This document shows, piece after piece, positions 33,714 through 44,728 of a stretch of DNA of 64,000 bases. Source of the stretch: Thiemannella venezuelensis (GTDB lineage: Bacteria > Actinomycetota > Actinomycetes > Streptosporangiales > Streptosporangiaceae). The translations under genes were made by a program, and so were the position numbers. Below the pieces are notes generated by a model. It ran no database searches and was not told where the DNA came from. It was given only the letters and a program-made list of their open reading frames with translations. The stretch is taken from positions 62,001-126,000 of the forward strand of contig NZ_JACHJJ010000016.1 of NCBI RefSeq assembly GCF_014203605.1. The letters are read 5' to 3'. Numbering within the stretch: position 1 is the first letter of the stretch; each line of letters opens with the position of its first letter.

Positions 33714-34525
33714 TGAAGCTGCAGAACACCACAGCCCTGGTGACCGGTGCCTCCTCCGGCATCGGCGCCGAGTTCGCCCGCCGGCTGGCCGCCCGCGGAT
33801 GCCACCTCGTGCTGGTCGCCCGCTCGTCGGCCGCCCTGGAAGCGCTGGCCGCAGAGGTGCGGAGCGCCCACGGGGTGCGGGCCGAGGTCGTGGTCCAGGA
33901 CCTGTCCGCGCCCGACGCCGCCGCACGGGTCGCCGAGACGCTCGCCGCGCGGGGGATCACCGTCGACCTGCTGGTCAACAACGCGGGGTTCGGCACGGCG
34001 GGGCGGTTCGAGAGCATCGCGCCGGAGCGCGAGCACGAGGAGCTCATGGTCAACGTCGTGGCCCTGGTGGGGCTGACCCACGCGTTCGTGCCCGGCATGC
34101 TCGCACGCGGTTCCGGCGCGGTGGTGAACGTGGGCTCCACCGCGGGCTTCAACATCGCGCCCTACTTCGCGACGTACGGAGCCTCCAAGGCCTTCGTCCT
34201 GAACTTCAGCCTGGCCCTGTGGAGCGAGTTGCGCGGCACCGGGGTGAAGGTGCTGGCCGTCGCGCCCGGCCCGGTCGAGACGGCGTTCTTCGACAGGATC
34301 GGCACGCGGAAGGCGGCGATCGGGGCGAAGATGAACACGCCCGAGAAGGTCGTCACCTCGGCGCTGCGCGCGCTCGACCGCGACCGCGGCTACGTGGTGC
34401 CCGGCCGGAGCAACTTCGCGGTGGCCCACCTGATGCCGAGGCGGCCGCGCAAGCTCGTCGCGCTGATCGGCCGGATGGCCACCAGGCGGGTGGCCGACGA
34501 GCTCACCCCCAGCGCGGCGCGGTGA
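33713..34525 (+). CDS. short-chain dehydrogenase/reductase
   Basis: 270 residues. NADP-binding TGASSGIG at 10-17, NNAG in LLVNNAGFGTAG, catalytic Ser in VNVGSTAGF and YxxxK in YGASKAF. Classical SDR of the YqjQ/DltE-like (oxidoreductase of unknown substrate) group with a C-terminal hydrophobic/basic tail (LMPRRPRKLVALIGRMATRRV). Controlled presumably by the divergent TetR protein. Confidence 0.92.
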   Translation: MKLQNTTALVTGASSGIGAEFARRLAARGCHLVLVARSSAALEALAAEVRSAHGVRAEVVVQDLSAPDAAARVAETLAARGITVDLLVNNAGFGTAGRFESIAPEREHEELMVNVVALVGLTHAFVPGMLARGSGAVVNVGSTAGFNIAPYFATYGASKAFVLNFSLALWSELRGTGVKVLAVAPGPVETAFFDRIGTRKAAIGAKMNTPEKVVTSALRALDRDRGYVVPGRSNFAVAHLMPRRPRKLVALIGRMATRRVADELTPSAAR

Positions 34526-34592
34526 CCTTCCCCGGGGCCGCCGCGACGCGCCGCATCGCCGGGCGCCCCGCGGGACGGGACGGCGGCTCCCG

Positions 34593-35507
34593 TCACGGCG
34601 GCGGGGGCCGGCGCAGCTCCGCGGCGGCCGCGCGGAGGGCGTCCAGCAGGGGGACGAGCAGGGGGTGGCGCTCGGCGCCGCGCCGTACCGCGGCGAAGAC
34701 CCGGCGCTGGGGGCCCGCGACCGGGCAGACCACCACGCCGGACAGGTCCGTCCCGCGCAGCGCCAGGCGCGGCACCATGGCCACGCCCGCTCCCGCCGCG
34801 GCCAGCGCGACCACCGCGCTGAAGTCGTCGGAGGAGTGCGCGAACTCCGGGGTGAACCCCGCGTGCTCGCAGGCCAGGGCGATCACGTCATGGCAGGGGT
34901 TGCCGGGGTAGGGGCCGATCCACGTCTCGCCCGCCAGGTCCGCGACGGCGATCTCGCCGTCCACCAGGCGGTGCCCGCGAGGGAGGACGACGTCGAACGG
35001 CTCGGCGTAGAGCGGGATGCGGGACAGGCGGCGGTCGTCCTCGGCCGGGGCGCCGCGGTATTCGACGGCGACGGCGACGTCCACCTCGCCGTCCAGCACC
35101 ATGGTGAGGCTCTGGTCGCCCTCGGCGTCCAGCACCCGCACCTGGATGCCCGGCTCCTTCTCCCGGAGCCCTGCCACCGCCGGGGCCACCACCAGGCCGA
35201 TCGCGGTGGCGAACGAGGCGGCCTTCACCTCGCCCGCCGTACCGGTCGTGTAGGCGGCGATGTCGGCCCCGGCCCGTTCGAGCTGGGCCAGGACCTCGTT
35301 GGCGTGGCCGAGCAGGATGCGGCCCACGGCGGTGAGCCGGACGCCCCGGGCGTCGCGCTCCAGCAGCTTGTGGCCGACCTCGTGCTCCAGGGCGAGGAGC
35401 TGCTGGGAGACGGCGGAGGGGGTGAGGTGCAGCGCGGCGGCCGCGGCGGTGACCGTCCGGTGGTCGGCCACCGCGCGCAGTGTCCTCAGCCGCCGCGTGT
35501 CAATCAC
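34593..35507 (-). CDS. LysR-family transcriptional regulator
   Basis: 304 residues. N-terminal HTH LRTLRAVADHRTVTAAAAALHLTPSAVSQQLLALEHEVG, then the periplasmic-binding-like effector domain (FATAIGLVVAPAV...YAEPFDVVLPRGH...). Start is GTG 35507 (next in-frame residues IDTRRL). It is not divergent from an obvious target; its upstream region holds three 15-bp-spaced direct repeats. Target and ligand unknown. Confidence 0.92.
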   Translation of the reverse strand: MIDTRRLRTLRAVADHRTVTAAAAALHLTPSAVSQQLLALEHEVGHKLLERDARGVRLTAVGRILLGHANEVLAQLERAGADIAAYTTGTAGEVKAASFATAIGLVVAPAVAGLREKEPGIQVRVLDAEGDQSLTMVLDGEVDVAVAVEYRGAPAEDDRRLSRIPLYAEPFDVVLPRGHRLVDGEIAVADLAGETWIGPYPGNPCHDVIALACEHAGFTPEFAHSSDDFSAVVALAAAGAGVAMVPRLALRGTDLSGVVVCPVAGPQRRVFAAVRRGAERHPLLVPLLDALRAAAAELRRPPPP

Positions 35508-35510
35508 CTC

Positions 35511-35553
35511 TTCATTGTCTTCCAGTTCACCGTCTTCCCGTTCACCGTCTTCC
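35511..35553 (-). repeat. three 15-bp-period direct repeats upstream of lysR
   Basis: Plus strand GTTCACCGTCTTCC at 35525-35538 and 35540-35553, and the related TTCATTGTCTTCC at 35511-35523. They sit 4-46 bases before the LysR gene's start, where autoregulatory binding would be expected, although LysR sites are usually T-N11-A palindromes. Confidence 0.55.
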
Positions 35554-35597
35554 GGCGCCCGGACCGCGGAGGCCGTGCCGCCCGGACGGCGGGCCGG

Positions 35598-36974
35598 TCA
35601 GCGGACCAGGCCGAACCCGCCCCTGCTGAGGGAGATCATCTCGGCGGCGGCGGCGGTCTCGTCGAGGGGGGCGCGGCTGTCGCTCGCCAGCGTGGTGACG
35701 ACGTACGTCCGCCCCTTGGCGGTGCGCCCCAGGAAGGCCATGGCGAGCACGCCCGCCTCGGAGCCGCCCTTGTACCAGACGGACGGCCAGGCGCCGGGGT
35801 CGAGGCGGAGCCCGGCGTCGTTGGCCGACATCACGTCGTGGAGCTTGTCGCTGTTCAGCTTGAGCAGGCCGGCGTAGGCGCGGCAGACGTCGCGCGGGGA
35901 GCCGAACCACTCGATGCTGTCGATCTTCCGGGGGCCCTTCCACGTCGAGTAGTCGGCCTCCGAGAGCGGGAGCCCGGCGACGGTGCCCTTGAGGTAGGCG
36001 CGGCGGCCCTCGGTGCCGCGCGCCAGGTAGGCGCGGGCGTGCCGGGGGTAGTCGACGGTCTTCAGCAGGAACCACTCACGGGTGGTGAGGAAGGGGATGT
36101 TCCGCTCGGCGTGGTCCGACCACTGGCGGACCTTCTTCTCCACGGCCTTGCGCCCGACCGTCTGGATGAGGAGGTCGGTGGCGGTGTTGTCGCTGATGGA
36201 GATCATCAGCTTGGCCGCCTCGTGGACCGTGACGGTGCTGTTGTCCGGGCGGACGCCCAGGCCGTCCTGGGCGGGCAGCTTCACCTCGGGCGTGACGGTG
36301 AGCTTGGTGCCCCAGCTCAGCTTGCCCGCGCGGACCTTCTCGGCCACCGCGCCCAGCACGTAGAGCTTGAAGATCGAGCCCAGCGGCCGGGGGGTGTCCG
36401 CCTTGACCGCGTGGACGGTCTCGCAGCGGCCCCGCGCGTCGATCTCGGCGGCGAGGAAACCGGTCGTGCGGGCGACCTTGCCGAGCCGGGCGTCGAGCTT
36501 GGCCCAGCTGGTGGGCGCGGACGGGATCGCCGGTGCCACCCCCACCCCTGCGATCCTCCCGTCGGCGTCCACGGCGAGCTGGAGGTCGAACTTCTGCCCG
36601 GCGAGGGTCGCCGTGCCGGTCAGGGAGGTGGGGGTGACCTGGGTCAGCGTGTCGAGCTTGAGCCCGGCCGTCTGCTTGAGGAAGCCGTTGAAGCCGTCGA
36701 CGGTCACGTGCTTGAGGAACTCCGCGCTCAGGTGCTCCTCGATCTCGCTCGCGGCGAGCGGCGCCCGTCCGGAGGCCTCCAGGAACCAGCGGAGCTGCCG
36801 CCCGGCCGGGCTGTCGGGGATCTCGGGAGCGGCGGAGGCCCCCAGGGCGGCCTGAGTGGTCTGGGCGGTCTGGGCGGCGGCCGGGAGCGCGCCGCCCGCG
36901 CCCACCGCCAGGGGGGCGGTCACGGCGAGGGTCGCCAGTGCCAGAGCGCGTGTCATCCGGGGCCGAAGGTGCAC
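35598..36974 (-). CDS. secreted class A beta-lactamase-like serine hydrolase
   Basis: 458 residues from GTG 36974, which has AGGAG nine bases upstream. Signal peptide ends near residue 35 (ALPAAAQ). An N-terminal domain of about 100 residues (LSAEFLKHVTVDGFNGFLKQTAGLKLDTL) resembles DUF3887-like modules. The catalytic domain has SxxK as S200-IFK, SDN in ISISDNTATD and KGG in WYKGGSEAG in place of KTG, all in the order of class A beta-lactamases and related D,D-peptidases. No Glu-166 style omega loop was confirmed, so it may be a transpeptidase-like or esterase enzyme and not a resistance determinant. Confidence 0.8.
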   Translation of the reverse strand: MHLRPRMTRALALATLAVTAPLAVGAGGALPAAAQTAQTTQAALGASAAPEIPDSPAGRQLRWFLEASGRAPLAASEIEEHLSAEFLKHVTVDGFNGFLKQTAGLKLDTLTQVTPTSLTGTATLAGQKFDLQLAVDADGRIAGVGVAPAIPSAPTSWAKLDARLGKVARTTGFLAAEIDARGRCETVHAVKADTPRPLGSIFKLYVLGAVAEKVRAGKLSWGTKLTVTPEVKLPAQDGLGVRPDNSTVTVHEAAKLMISISDNTATDLLIQTVGRKAVEKKVRQWSDHAERNIPFLTTREWFLLKTVDYPRHARAYLARGTEGRRAYLKGTVAGLPLSEADYSTWKGPRKIDSIEWFGSPRDVCRAYAGLLKLNSDKLHDVMSANDAGLRLDPGAWPSVWYKGGSEAGVLAMAFLGRTAKGRTYVVTTLASDSRAPLDETAAAAEMISLSRGGFGLVR

Positions 36975-37159
36975 GAGAATCTCCTCTGCGAGCTGCGGTA
37001 CGCCGCCACCTGCACGGCGGCGGCCTCGATCTCCACGCTAGGGAGGGCGCCGGTGACGGGGTATGCGGAGGGCCGCCGCGTTCCCGGGTGCGGCCGTCCT
37101 CCCCGGATGTGCGGTCAACCTCATAGACGCCGGCCACCGAGGGGGACACACTGCCTTCC

Positions 37160-38926
37160 GTGATCTCCCCCACCTCGGCCCGCTTCCTCGCCGCGTCCAT
37201 GGCGGCGGTGGCGGTCCTCGGGGCCGCCGCCGGGGCGGCGATGGAGACCGGGTTCCCGATGCCGCCCGGTCAGTGGGCGTTCACCGCCCTGGCCCTGCTC
37301 CTGCCCGCGCTGGGCTGGCTCGTCGCCGACCGGCGGCCCGGCAACCTGTACGGCTGGCTGCTCCTGGCGACCGCGGACTGCCTGGGCCTGGGCGCCCTCG
37401 GCGTCGGCCTCCTGATCGTGTCGGATTCCGGACGGCCCGTCCCGGTGACCGTTCTCGGTGTCCTGCTCGCCTCTCTTTTCGTCCCCTTCTACGGGCTCTC
37501 CTGGGTGTTCGTCCCGCTGTTCTTCCCGGACGGGCGGCTTCCCTCACGCCGCTGGCGCGTGGCGGCGTGGACCGCGGGGGTGGCGATCACCATGCACTGG
37601 CTGGGGGTGCTGCTGGCCTCGGACGAGGTCTACGTCATCTCGCCGATCGGCGGCCCCCTCGGGATCACCGGTCCGGGCGAGCTGGTCGTGGCCGGGCTGG
37701 GCGGGCTGGGCCAGCTCGCCACCTTCGCCGTGGCGCTGGTGGTGCTGGGCTCCCTCGTCGCGCGCACCCGGCGGAGCACCGGGGCCGAGCGCCGCCAGCT
37801 CCGCTGGATGACCGCCGGGCTCGCCGGCACCCTCGGCGGGTTCCTGCTCACCTCGGTCTTCCTCATCGTGGACTCGGCGGCGCTCTGGCTCGGCCTCGTG
37901 ACGCTGCTCGGCGCGATGCCCGCCGCGATCGCGGCGGCCGTGTTCCGGCACAACCTGCTCGACATCCGGGTGGGCATCCGGGGCTCGCGGTTCTTCCTCG
38001 TCTTCGACCTGCGGCCCACGGTCGACGAGCTGCTGTCGGAGCTGGCGCCGGGCCTGGAGGAGGCGGAGCCCGGCGAGCAGCTCGGGCGGCTGGCGGGAGC
38101 CGTGCGGACGGCCCTGGACGCCAGGTGGGCGGCCGTCACGCTGGCGGACGGCACCCGGGTCGTGGCCGGATCGGAGGAGGGCGCGGCGGAGCTGACCGTC
38201 CCCGCCGGGCAGGGGCGCATCGCGTGCGGTCCGAAGGGAGCCGGACGGTTCACCGGCGACGACCGGCGGCTGCTGCGCGCGCTGGCCGTACCGGTCGGGC
38301 TGGCGATCCAGAGCGCGGGCCTGGCCGCGCGGCTGGTCAACGCGCAGGAGGCCGAGCGACGGCGGATCGAGCGCAACATCCACGACGGGGTGCAGCAGGA
38401 GATCGTCGCGCTCATCGCGGGCCTGGAGCTGGCCCGGGCCACCGGCGGGGACTCCGCGATGCTGGCGCTCCTGCGGGACCAGGCCCGGCAGACCCTGGAC
38501 GACCTGAGGGAGCTGGCGGCGGGCATCCATCCGTCGGTGCTCAGCCAGGGCGGGCTGGCCGAGGCGCTGGAGGAGCGCTGCTCGCGCCTGCCGGTGGCCT
38601 CGACGGTGCACGTCGATCCGGAGGTGCGTGTGAGACGCTTTCCCGACGAGGTCGAAGGGGCGGTGTACTTCACGGTGAGCGAGGCGGTCGCCAACGCGCT
38701 CAAGCACGCCCGGGCCTCCGCCCTGGACGTACGGCTCGCGCTCGCCGGCGGGCGGCTGCAGGTCGAGGTCGCCGACGACGGGGCGGGGTTCGACCCGGCG
38801 ACGGCCGTCCGGCGGGGGCTCGTGGCCCTCGCCGACCGGATGGCCGCCCTCGGCGGCGGGCTGGACGTGGTGAGCGGCGAGGGGAAGGGGACGCGGGTGC
38901 GAGCCTGGGTGCCGGTCCATGACTGA
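37160..38926 (+). CDS. NarL-type sensor histidine kinase
   Basis: 588 residues from GTG 37160. Eight or so membrane helices in the first 270 residues, a GAF-like middle, then HisKA_3 with ERRRIERNIHDGVQQEIVAL (His408) and a C-terminal HATPase with SEAVANALKHARA and DDGAGFDP. Such kinases autophosphorylate in the dimerisation helix and pass phosphate to NarL-type regulators. It overlaps its regulator gene by 8 bases. Confidence 0.92.
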   Translation: MISPTSARFLAASMAAVAVLGAAAGAAMETGFPMPPGQWAFTALALLLPALGWLVADRRPGNLYGWLLLATADCLGLGALGVGLLIVSDSGRPVPVTVLGVLLASLFVPFYGLSWVFVPLFFPDGRLPSRRWRVAAWTAGVAITMHWLGVLLASDEVYVISPIGGPLGITGPGELVVAGLGGLGQLATFAVALVVLGSLVARTRRSTGAERRQLRWMTAGLAGTLGGFLLTSVFLIVDSAALWLGLVTLLGAMPAAIAAAVFRHNLLDIRVGIRGSRFFLVFDLRPTVDELLSELAPGLEEAEPGEQLGRLAGAVRTALDARWAAVTLADGTRVVAGSEEGAAELTVPAGQGRIACGPKGAGRFTGDDRRLLRALAVPVGLAIQSAGLAARLVNAQEAERRRIERNIHDGVQQEIVALIAGLELARATGGDSAMLALLRDQARQTLDDLRELAAGIHPSVLSQGGLAEALEERCSRLPVASTVHVDPEVRVRRFPDEVEGAVYFTVSEAVANALKHARASALDVRLALAGGRLQVEVADDGAGFDPATAVRRGLVALADRMAALGGGLDVVSGEGKGTRVRAWVPVHD

Positions 38927-39638
38927 GCCGGGCACGCCGCCGGAGGCGCGGCCGTCACCGGAGCAGCCGCAGAGGTTTCCGCGCGTGGTCGTCGCGGACG
39001 ACCACTACCTCGTCCGCGAGGGCGTCCGGCGGTTGCTGGAGACGTCCGGGCAGGCCGTCGTCGCCGGAGCGGTGGGCACCGGCGACGAGCTGCTGGACGC
39101 CGTGCGCAGGCTCCGGCCGGAGGTGGTCATCACCGATATCCGCATGCCGGGGGGCTCCTTCCGGCCGGGCTTCGAGGGCATCGACGCGGCCCACCGGATC
39201 CGCGCCGAGCACCCGGCGGTCGGCGTCGTGGTGCTCTCCCAGTTCTCCGACGCGCTCTACGCCTTCGAGGTGTTCAAACACGGCACCGAGGGCTTCGCCT
39301 ACCTGCTGAAGGACCGCGTCGGCGATCTGGAGGAGCTGCTCGGCGCCGTGCGGGCGGTGGCCGGGGGCGGCTCGGTCATCGACCCCAAGGTCGTGGAGGG
39401 CCTGCTGGCCCGCCGCGCCGTACGGGGCGGCCGGGGAGAGGAGCTGACCCCGCGGGAGCGCGACGTGCTGCGGGAGATGGCCCGCGGCAGGTCCAACGGC
39501 GGCATCGCGCGGGCGCTCCACCTGTCGGTCTCGGCCGTGGAGAAGAACGTCAACTCGATCTTCATGAAGCTGGAGCTGGAGAACAGCCCCGACACCCACC
39601 GGCGCGTGGCGGCGGTCCTGGCCTACCTCGGCACGTAG
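38919..39638 (+). CDS. NarL-family response regulator
   Basis: 239 residues. Receiver: VVVADDHYLVREG, phospho-acceptor Asp73 in VVITDIRMPGG, Lys in YLLKDR; C-terminal LuxR-type HTH LTPRERDVLREMARGRSNGGIARALHLSVSAVEKNVNSIFMKL. It has an N-terminal Pro-rich extension of about 20 residues. Clearly the partner of the overlapping kinase; target genes not evident in the window. Confidence 0.94.
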   Translation: MTEPGTPPEARPSPEQPQRFPRVVVADDHYLVREGVRRLLETSGQAVVAGAVGTGDELLDAVRRLRPEVVITDIRMPGGSFRPGFEGIDAAHRIRAEHPAVGVVVLSQFSDALYAFEVFKHGTEGFAYLLKDRVGDLEELLGAVRAVAGGGSVIDPKVVEGLLARRAVRGGRGEELTPRERDVLREMARGRSNGGIARALHLSVSAVEKNVNSIFMKLELENSPDTHRRVAAVLAYLGT

Positions 39639-39679
39639 GAGGGGCCGCCGGGACGCGCTCCCCCACCGGCCCCGCGCCG

Positions 39680-39711
39680 CCCGGCGGGGCGTACGGACCG
39701 TCCCCGCCGGG
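39680..39711. terminator. bidirectional terminator hairpin
   Basis: CCCGGCGGGG (39680-39689) pairs perfectly with CCCCGCCGGG (39702-39711) around a 12-base loop, between the convergent response regulator and TetR genes. Confidence 0.6.
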
Positions 39712-39713
39712 CG

Positions 39714-40358
39714 TCATCCGGCCGGGCGGACGGCGTAGTCCCCGAGCGAGGGCTCCAGGGCGTCGAAGGCGGTGCCGATGTAGCCGGTGAGAGCCGCCGC
39801 TATCTCCTCGTTGCGCTGCCCTCCGACGGTGCGCCGGAGCGTCTCGTCGAACAGCAGCCGGTGGACGCCGCCCAGCTGGGCGGCGGCCACCCTGGGCAGG
39901 ATGTCGCCGGGTCCGGCCGCCGTCTCCTCGGCGAGCACGTCGGCCAGCGCCTTCTCGCGCTCGTCGTGGAACTCCCGCAGCCGGGCGGTCAGCGCGGGAC
40001 TGCCGACGATCATGCGGGCGAACTCGGGGCCGGAGAAGCCGATGACCGGGCTGTGCTCGGCGACCGCGGCGAGGTAGGCGCGGCGCAGCGCGGCCAGCGC
40101 CGACTCGCCGGCCCCTCTTGCGCGGACGGTCCCGGCCAGGGACCGCACGAACACCTCGCTCAGGTCGAGGGCGAGGTCCTCCTTGCGGGGGAAGTAGTTG
40201 GTGACCGTCATCTTGGCCACCTGCGCGGCCGCCGCCACGTCGGCGATCGTCACCCTGTCGAATCCGCGCTCAAGGAACAGCCGGGTGGCCTGGTGGGAGA
40301 TGTTCTCCCTGGTCTGCTGCTTCTTCAGCTCTCTGAGACCCGTCGTCTGCGTGCTCAT
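39714..40358 (-). CDS. TetR-family transcriptional regulator
   Basis: 214 residues. HTH block TRENISHQATRLFLERGFDRVTIADVAAAAQVAKMTVTNYFPRKEDLALDL is canonical; the KMTVTNYFPRKEDL form is frequent in actinobacterial TetR repressors of exporters. A perfect 18-bp palindrome lies 55-72 bases upstream with a second partial copy at 40380-40393, so it most likely represses itself and the small divergent ORF. Confidence 0.93.
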   Translation of the reverse strand: MSTQTTGLRELKKQQTRENISHQATRLFLERGFDRVTIADVAAAAQVAKMTVTNYFPRKEDLALDLSEVFVRSLAGTVRARGAGESALAALRRAYLAAVAEHSPVIGFSGPEFARMIVGSPALTARLREFHDEREKALADVLAEETAAGPGDILPRVAAAQLGGVHRLLFDETLRRTVGGQRNEEIAAALTGYIGTAFDALEPSLGDYAVRPAG

Positions 40359-40379
40359 GGCCCCACCTTACATCGAATC

Positions 40380-40430
40380 GACCTAAATTTAGTGTTGACA
40401 TGATTCTAGGTTTGACCTAAATTTAGGTCA
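40380..40430. promoter_or_regulatory. TetR operators and consensus promoter
   Basis: TGACCTAAATTTAGGTCA (40413-40430) is a perfect 18-bp palindrome and GACCTAAATTTAGT (40380-40393) a partial copy. On the plus strand TTGACA (40395-40400), a 17-base spacer and TAAATT (40418-40423) make a near-consensus promoter whose -10 is inside the palindrome. A minus-strand promoter (CTGACC, 17 bases, TAGAAT) also overlaps. Binding of TetR would shut both. Confidence 0.75.
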
Positions 40431-40463
40431 GACAAACGAGCAGTGACCGAAGGGACCGCCGAC

Positions 40464-40724
40464 ATGGCCGAGCGCACCACCAGCACCACCAGCACCGCCC
40501 GCGTCGCGGAGCAGATCCGCCGGGCCGTCGGCCTCGGACCGGACGCCCTGCGACCCGAGGCCAGGCCCGCCGCGCTCCCGTCCGCGCGGGTGCCCGCCGC
40601 CGCGCCGCAGCCCGGAAACCGCTCCGCCCGTGCGGCGGGCGGGCGCGACCACCGCCTCACGGGCACGCGGCGGGGGAACCCCGTCCCGGCGCACCGCCCC
40701 CGCCGCGTGCCCGGCCGCGGCTGA
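40464..40724 (+). CDS. small basic protein under TetR control
   Basis: 86 residues from ATG 40464 (GAAGGGA upstream); GTG 40443 would add 7. The first 30 residues (MAERTTSTTSTARVAEQIRRAVGLGP) look like a real helical N-terminus, while the remainder is Arg/Pro/Ala-rich and disordered. No family recognised. The strong, operator-controlled promoter just upstream implies that something is made from here. It could be a real small protein or the remnant of a TetR-controlled gene that lost its body, with a deletion joining it to the sigma factor region. Confidence 0.4.
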   Translation: MAERTTSTTSTARVAEQIRRAVGLGPDALRPEARPAALPSARVPAAAPQPGNRSARAAGGRDHRLTGTRRGNPVPAHRPRRVPGRG

Positions 40725-40799
40725 CCGTCCCCGGCGCCGGGAATCGAACTCCGCCTCCCGGCGTTCCCGCCAACCCGTATCCGGTGAAAGGACCTGCCT

Positions 40800-41762
<963 letters not shown>

Positions 41763-41765
41763 TCC

Positions 41766-41807
41766 GCGCAGGGCGGCCCTGCCGAGCCGTGCAGGGCCGC
41801 CCTGCGC
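41766..41807. terminator. 17-bp-stem bidirectional terminator
   Basis: GCGCAGGGCGGCCCTGC (41766-41782) is perfectly complementary to 41791-41807 around an 8-base loop, between the convergent sigma factor and kbl genes. Confidence 0.75.
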
Positions 41808-41861
41808 GCCTCGTCCTTCCGGGGCCCGGGCCGCCCCCGCGCGGCTCCACGGGCCGGCGGC

Positions 41862-43042
<1,181 letters not shown>

Positions 43043-43043
<1 letters not shown>

Positions 43044-44071
43044 CAGGCGGTCCAATCCATAATGATCTTTCCGGTCCTGCCGCTCGCCGCGGTGTCGAAG
43101 GCCGCGTCGAAGTCACGGTAGGAGAAGCGGTCGGTGATGACGGGGGAGAGGTCGAGACCCTTCTCCAGCAGGACCGACATGGCGTACCACGTCTCGAACA
43201 TCTCCCGCCCGTAGATCCCCTTGATGGTGATCATCGAGGTCACGATCGTCGCGAAGTCGACCGCGAACTCCTCGGCGGGCAGTCCCAGCATGGCGATCTT
43301 CCCGCCGTGCGTCATGCTCGCGATCATGTCGCGGAGCGCCTGCGGGTGCCCGGACATCTCCAGGCCCACGTCGAAGCCCTCGCGCATGCCGAGCCGCGCC
43401 ATGCCGTCGGCGATGGTGGTCTCCGCCACGTTCAGCGCCAGGCTGACCCCGAGCTTGCCGGCGATGGCCAGGCGCTCGGGGCTGAGGTCGGTTACGACCA
43501 CGTTGCGCGCGCCGACGTGGGCGGCGACGGCCGCGGCCATCAGCCCGATCGGCCCGGCGCCGGTGATCAGGACGTCCTCGCCGACCATCGGGAACGACAG
43601 GGCGGTGTGCACGGCGTTGCCGAACGGGTCGAAGACCGCCGCGATGTCCGGGTCCACCGGCGCCCGGTGCACCCAGACGTTGGAGGCGGGCAGCGTCACG
43701 TACTCGGCGAAGGCGCCGTCGCGGTTCACGCCGAGACCGATCGTGTTGCGGCACAGGTGCCGCCGCCCGGCCATGCAGTTGCGGCACTTGCCGCAGACGA
43801 TGTGCCCCTCCCCGCTGACCAGGTCGCCGACCGCGATGTCCTCGACCCCCGGGGGCACCTCCACGACCTCGCCGCAGAACTCGTGCCCCACGATGAGCGG
43901 GAGCTCCAGGGTCTGCCGGGCCCACGCGTCGAAGTTCCGGATGTGCAGGTCGGTGCCGCAGATCCCGGTGCGCAGCACCCTGATCAGCACCTCGCCCGGC
44001 TCCGGCCGCGGCTCCGGCACGTCCGTCAGCCACAGGCCGGGTTCGGCCCTCTCCTTGACCAGCGCCTTCAT
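43043..44071 (-). CDS. tdh: L-threonine 3-dehydrogenase
   Basis: 342 residues; ATG 44071 follows GGGGGGA. Zinc-dependent medium-chain dehydrogenase: catalytic-zinc segment [18 protein letters not shown] and [11 protein letters not shown], structural zinc [20 protein letters not shown]-binding [13 protein letters not shown]. The [19 protein letters not shown] block is typical of Tdh. It oxidises threonine to 2-amino-3-ketobutyrate. Forms a two-gene operon with kbl. Confidence 0.95.
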
Positions 44072-44143
44072 CGGAAATCCCCCCTCGGATACGACCTTAC
44101 GCACTGTGCCCGGTCATCTCCGAAGGTGTCCATCGCGGTTTTC

Positions 44144-44632
44144 TTAACCCGGGCGACAGCCTGGCTTCACGCCGGGGCGGCGGCCGTGCCGTACGGCCAT
44201 GAGCAGCACGGCCGGGACGACGAAGTCGATGTAGTCCAGTCCGCTGGACCCGATGGTGATCGCACCGCCGAAGACGTAGAGGAACAGGATGATGATGATC
44301 ATTGGCAGGGCGATGTTCACGATGAGGGCGTCGGGGGTGCGTACCTCGTGGCGGATCCCGCTCCCGCCCTCCGCGCTCGCGGACAGGGCGGCGCCGGCGC
44401 GGGGCACGTCCTCGGACCGGGCCAGGCGCAGCTCCAGCCGGTCGGCGCCCACCTGGCGCTTGAGCGCGGCCGGGGTGTCGTCGGCGACGACCCGGCCGCC
44501 GTGGATCACCGCGATGCGGTCGGCGAGGAAGAGGATCCGGGGGGCGGCCACCATGCTCGCGGCGAGATCGAGCCGGCGCGCGTAGGACGGGCTCCGGCCG
44601 CCCGCGGTCTGCGGGGGATCGACGGGAAGCAC
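44144..44632 (-). pseudogene. decayed fusion of drug-resistance ABC ATPase and permease
   Basis: 162 codons that read as three joined pieces of a DrrA/DrrB-type daunorubicin-resistance exporter. The piece YARRLDLAASMVAAPRILFL follows the ATPase signature region; it jumps to LADRIAVIHGGRVVADDTPAALKRQVGADRLELRL from the DrrA C-terminus, skipping Walker B and the D and H loops; then comes the N-terminal part of an ABC-2 permease (VRTPDALIVNIALPMIIIILFLYVFGGAI). Internal deletions keep the frame open, but no functional domain is complete. Confidence 0.8.
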
Positions 44633-44660
44633 GAAGGCCCCTCCCGGGGGAGGGGCCTTC
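44633..44660. terminator. 13-bp-stem bidirectional terminator
   Basis: GAAGGCCCCTCCC (44633-44645) pairs perfectly with GGGAGGGGCCTTC (44648-44660). It separates the cellulase gene from the decayed exporter fragment and is the probable end of the cellulase transcript. Confidence 0.75.
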
Positions 44661-44728
44661 TCTGTGAAGCGGCCCGGAGGGCCGGACCGGCCGGTGGGGG
44701 GAAGAGGGGGTGGGCCGGTGGGGGAGGG

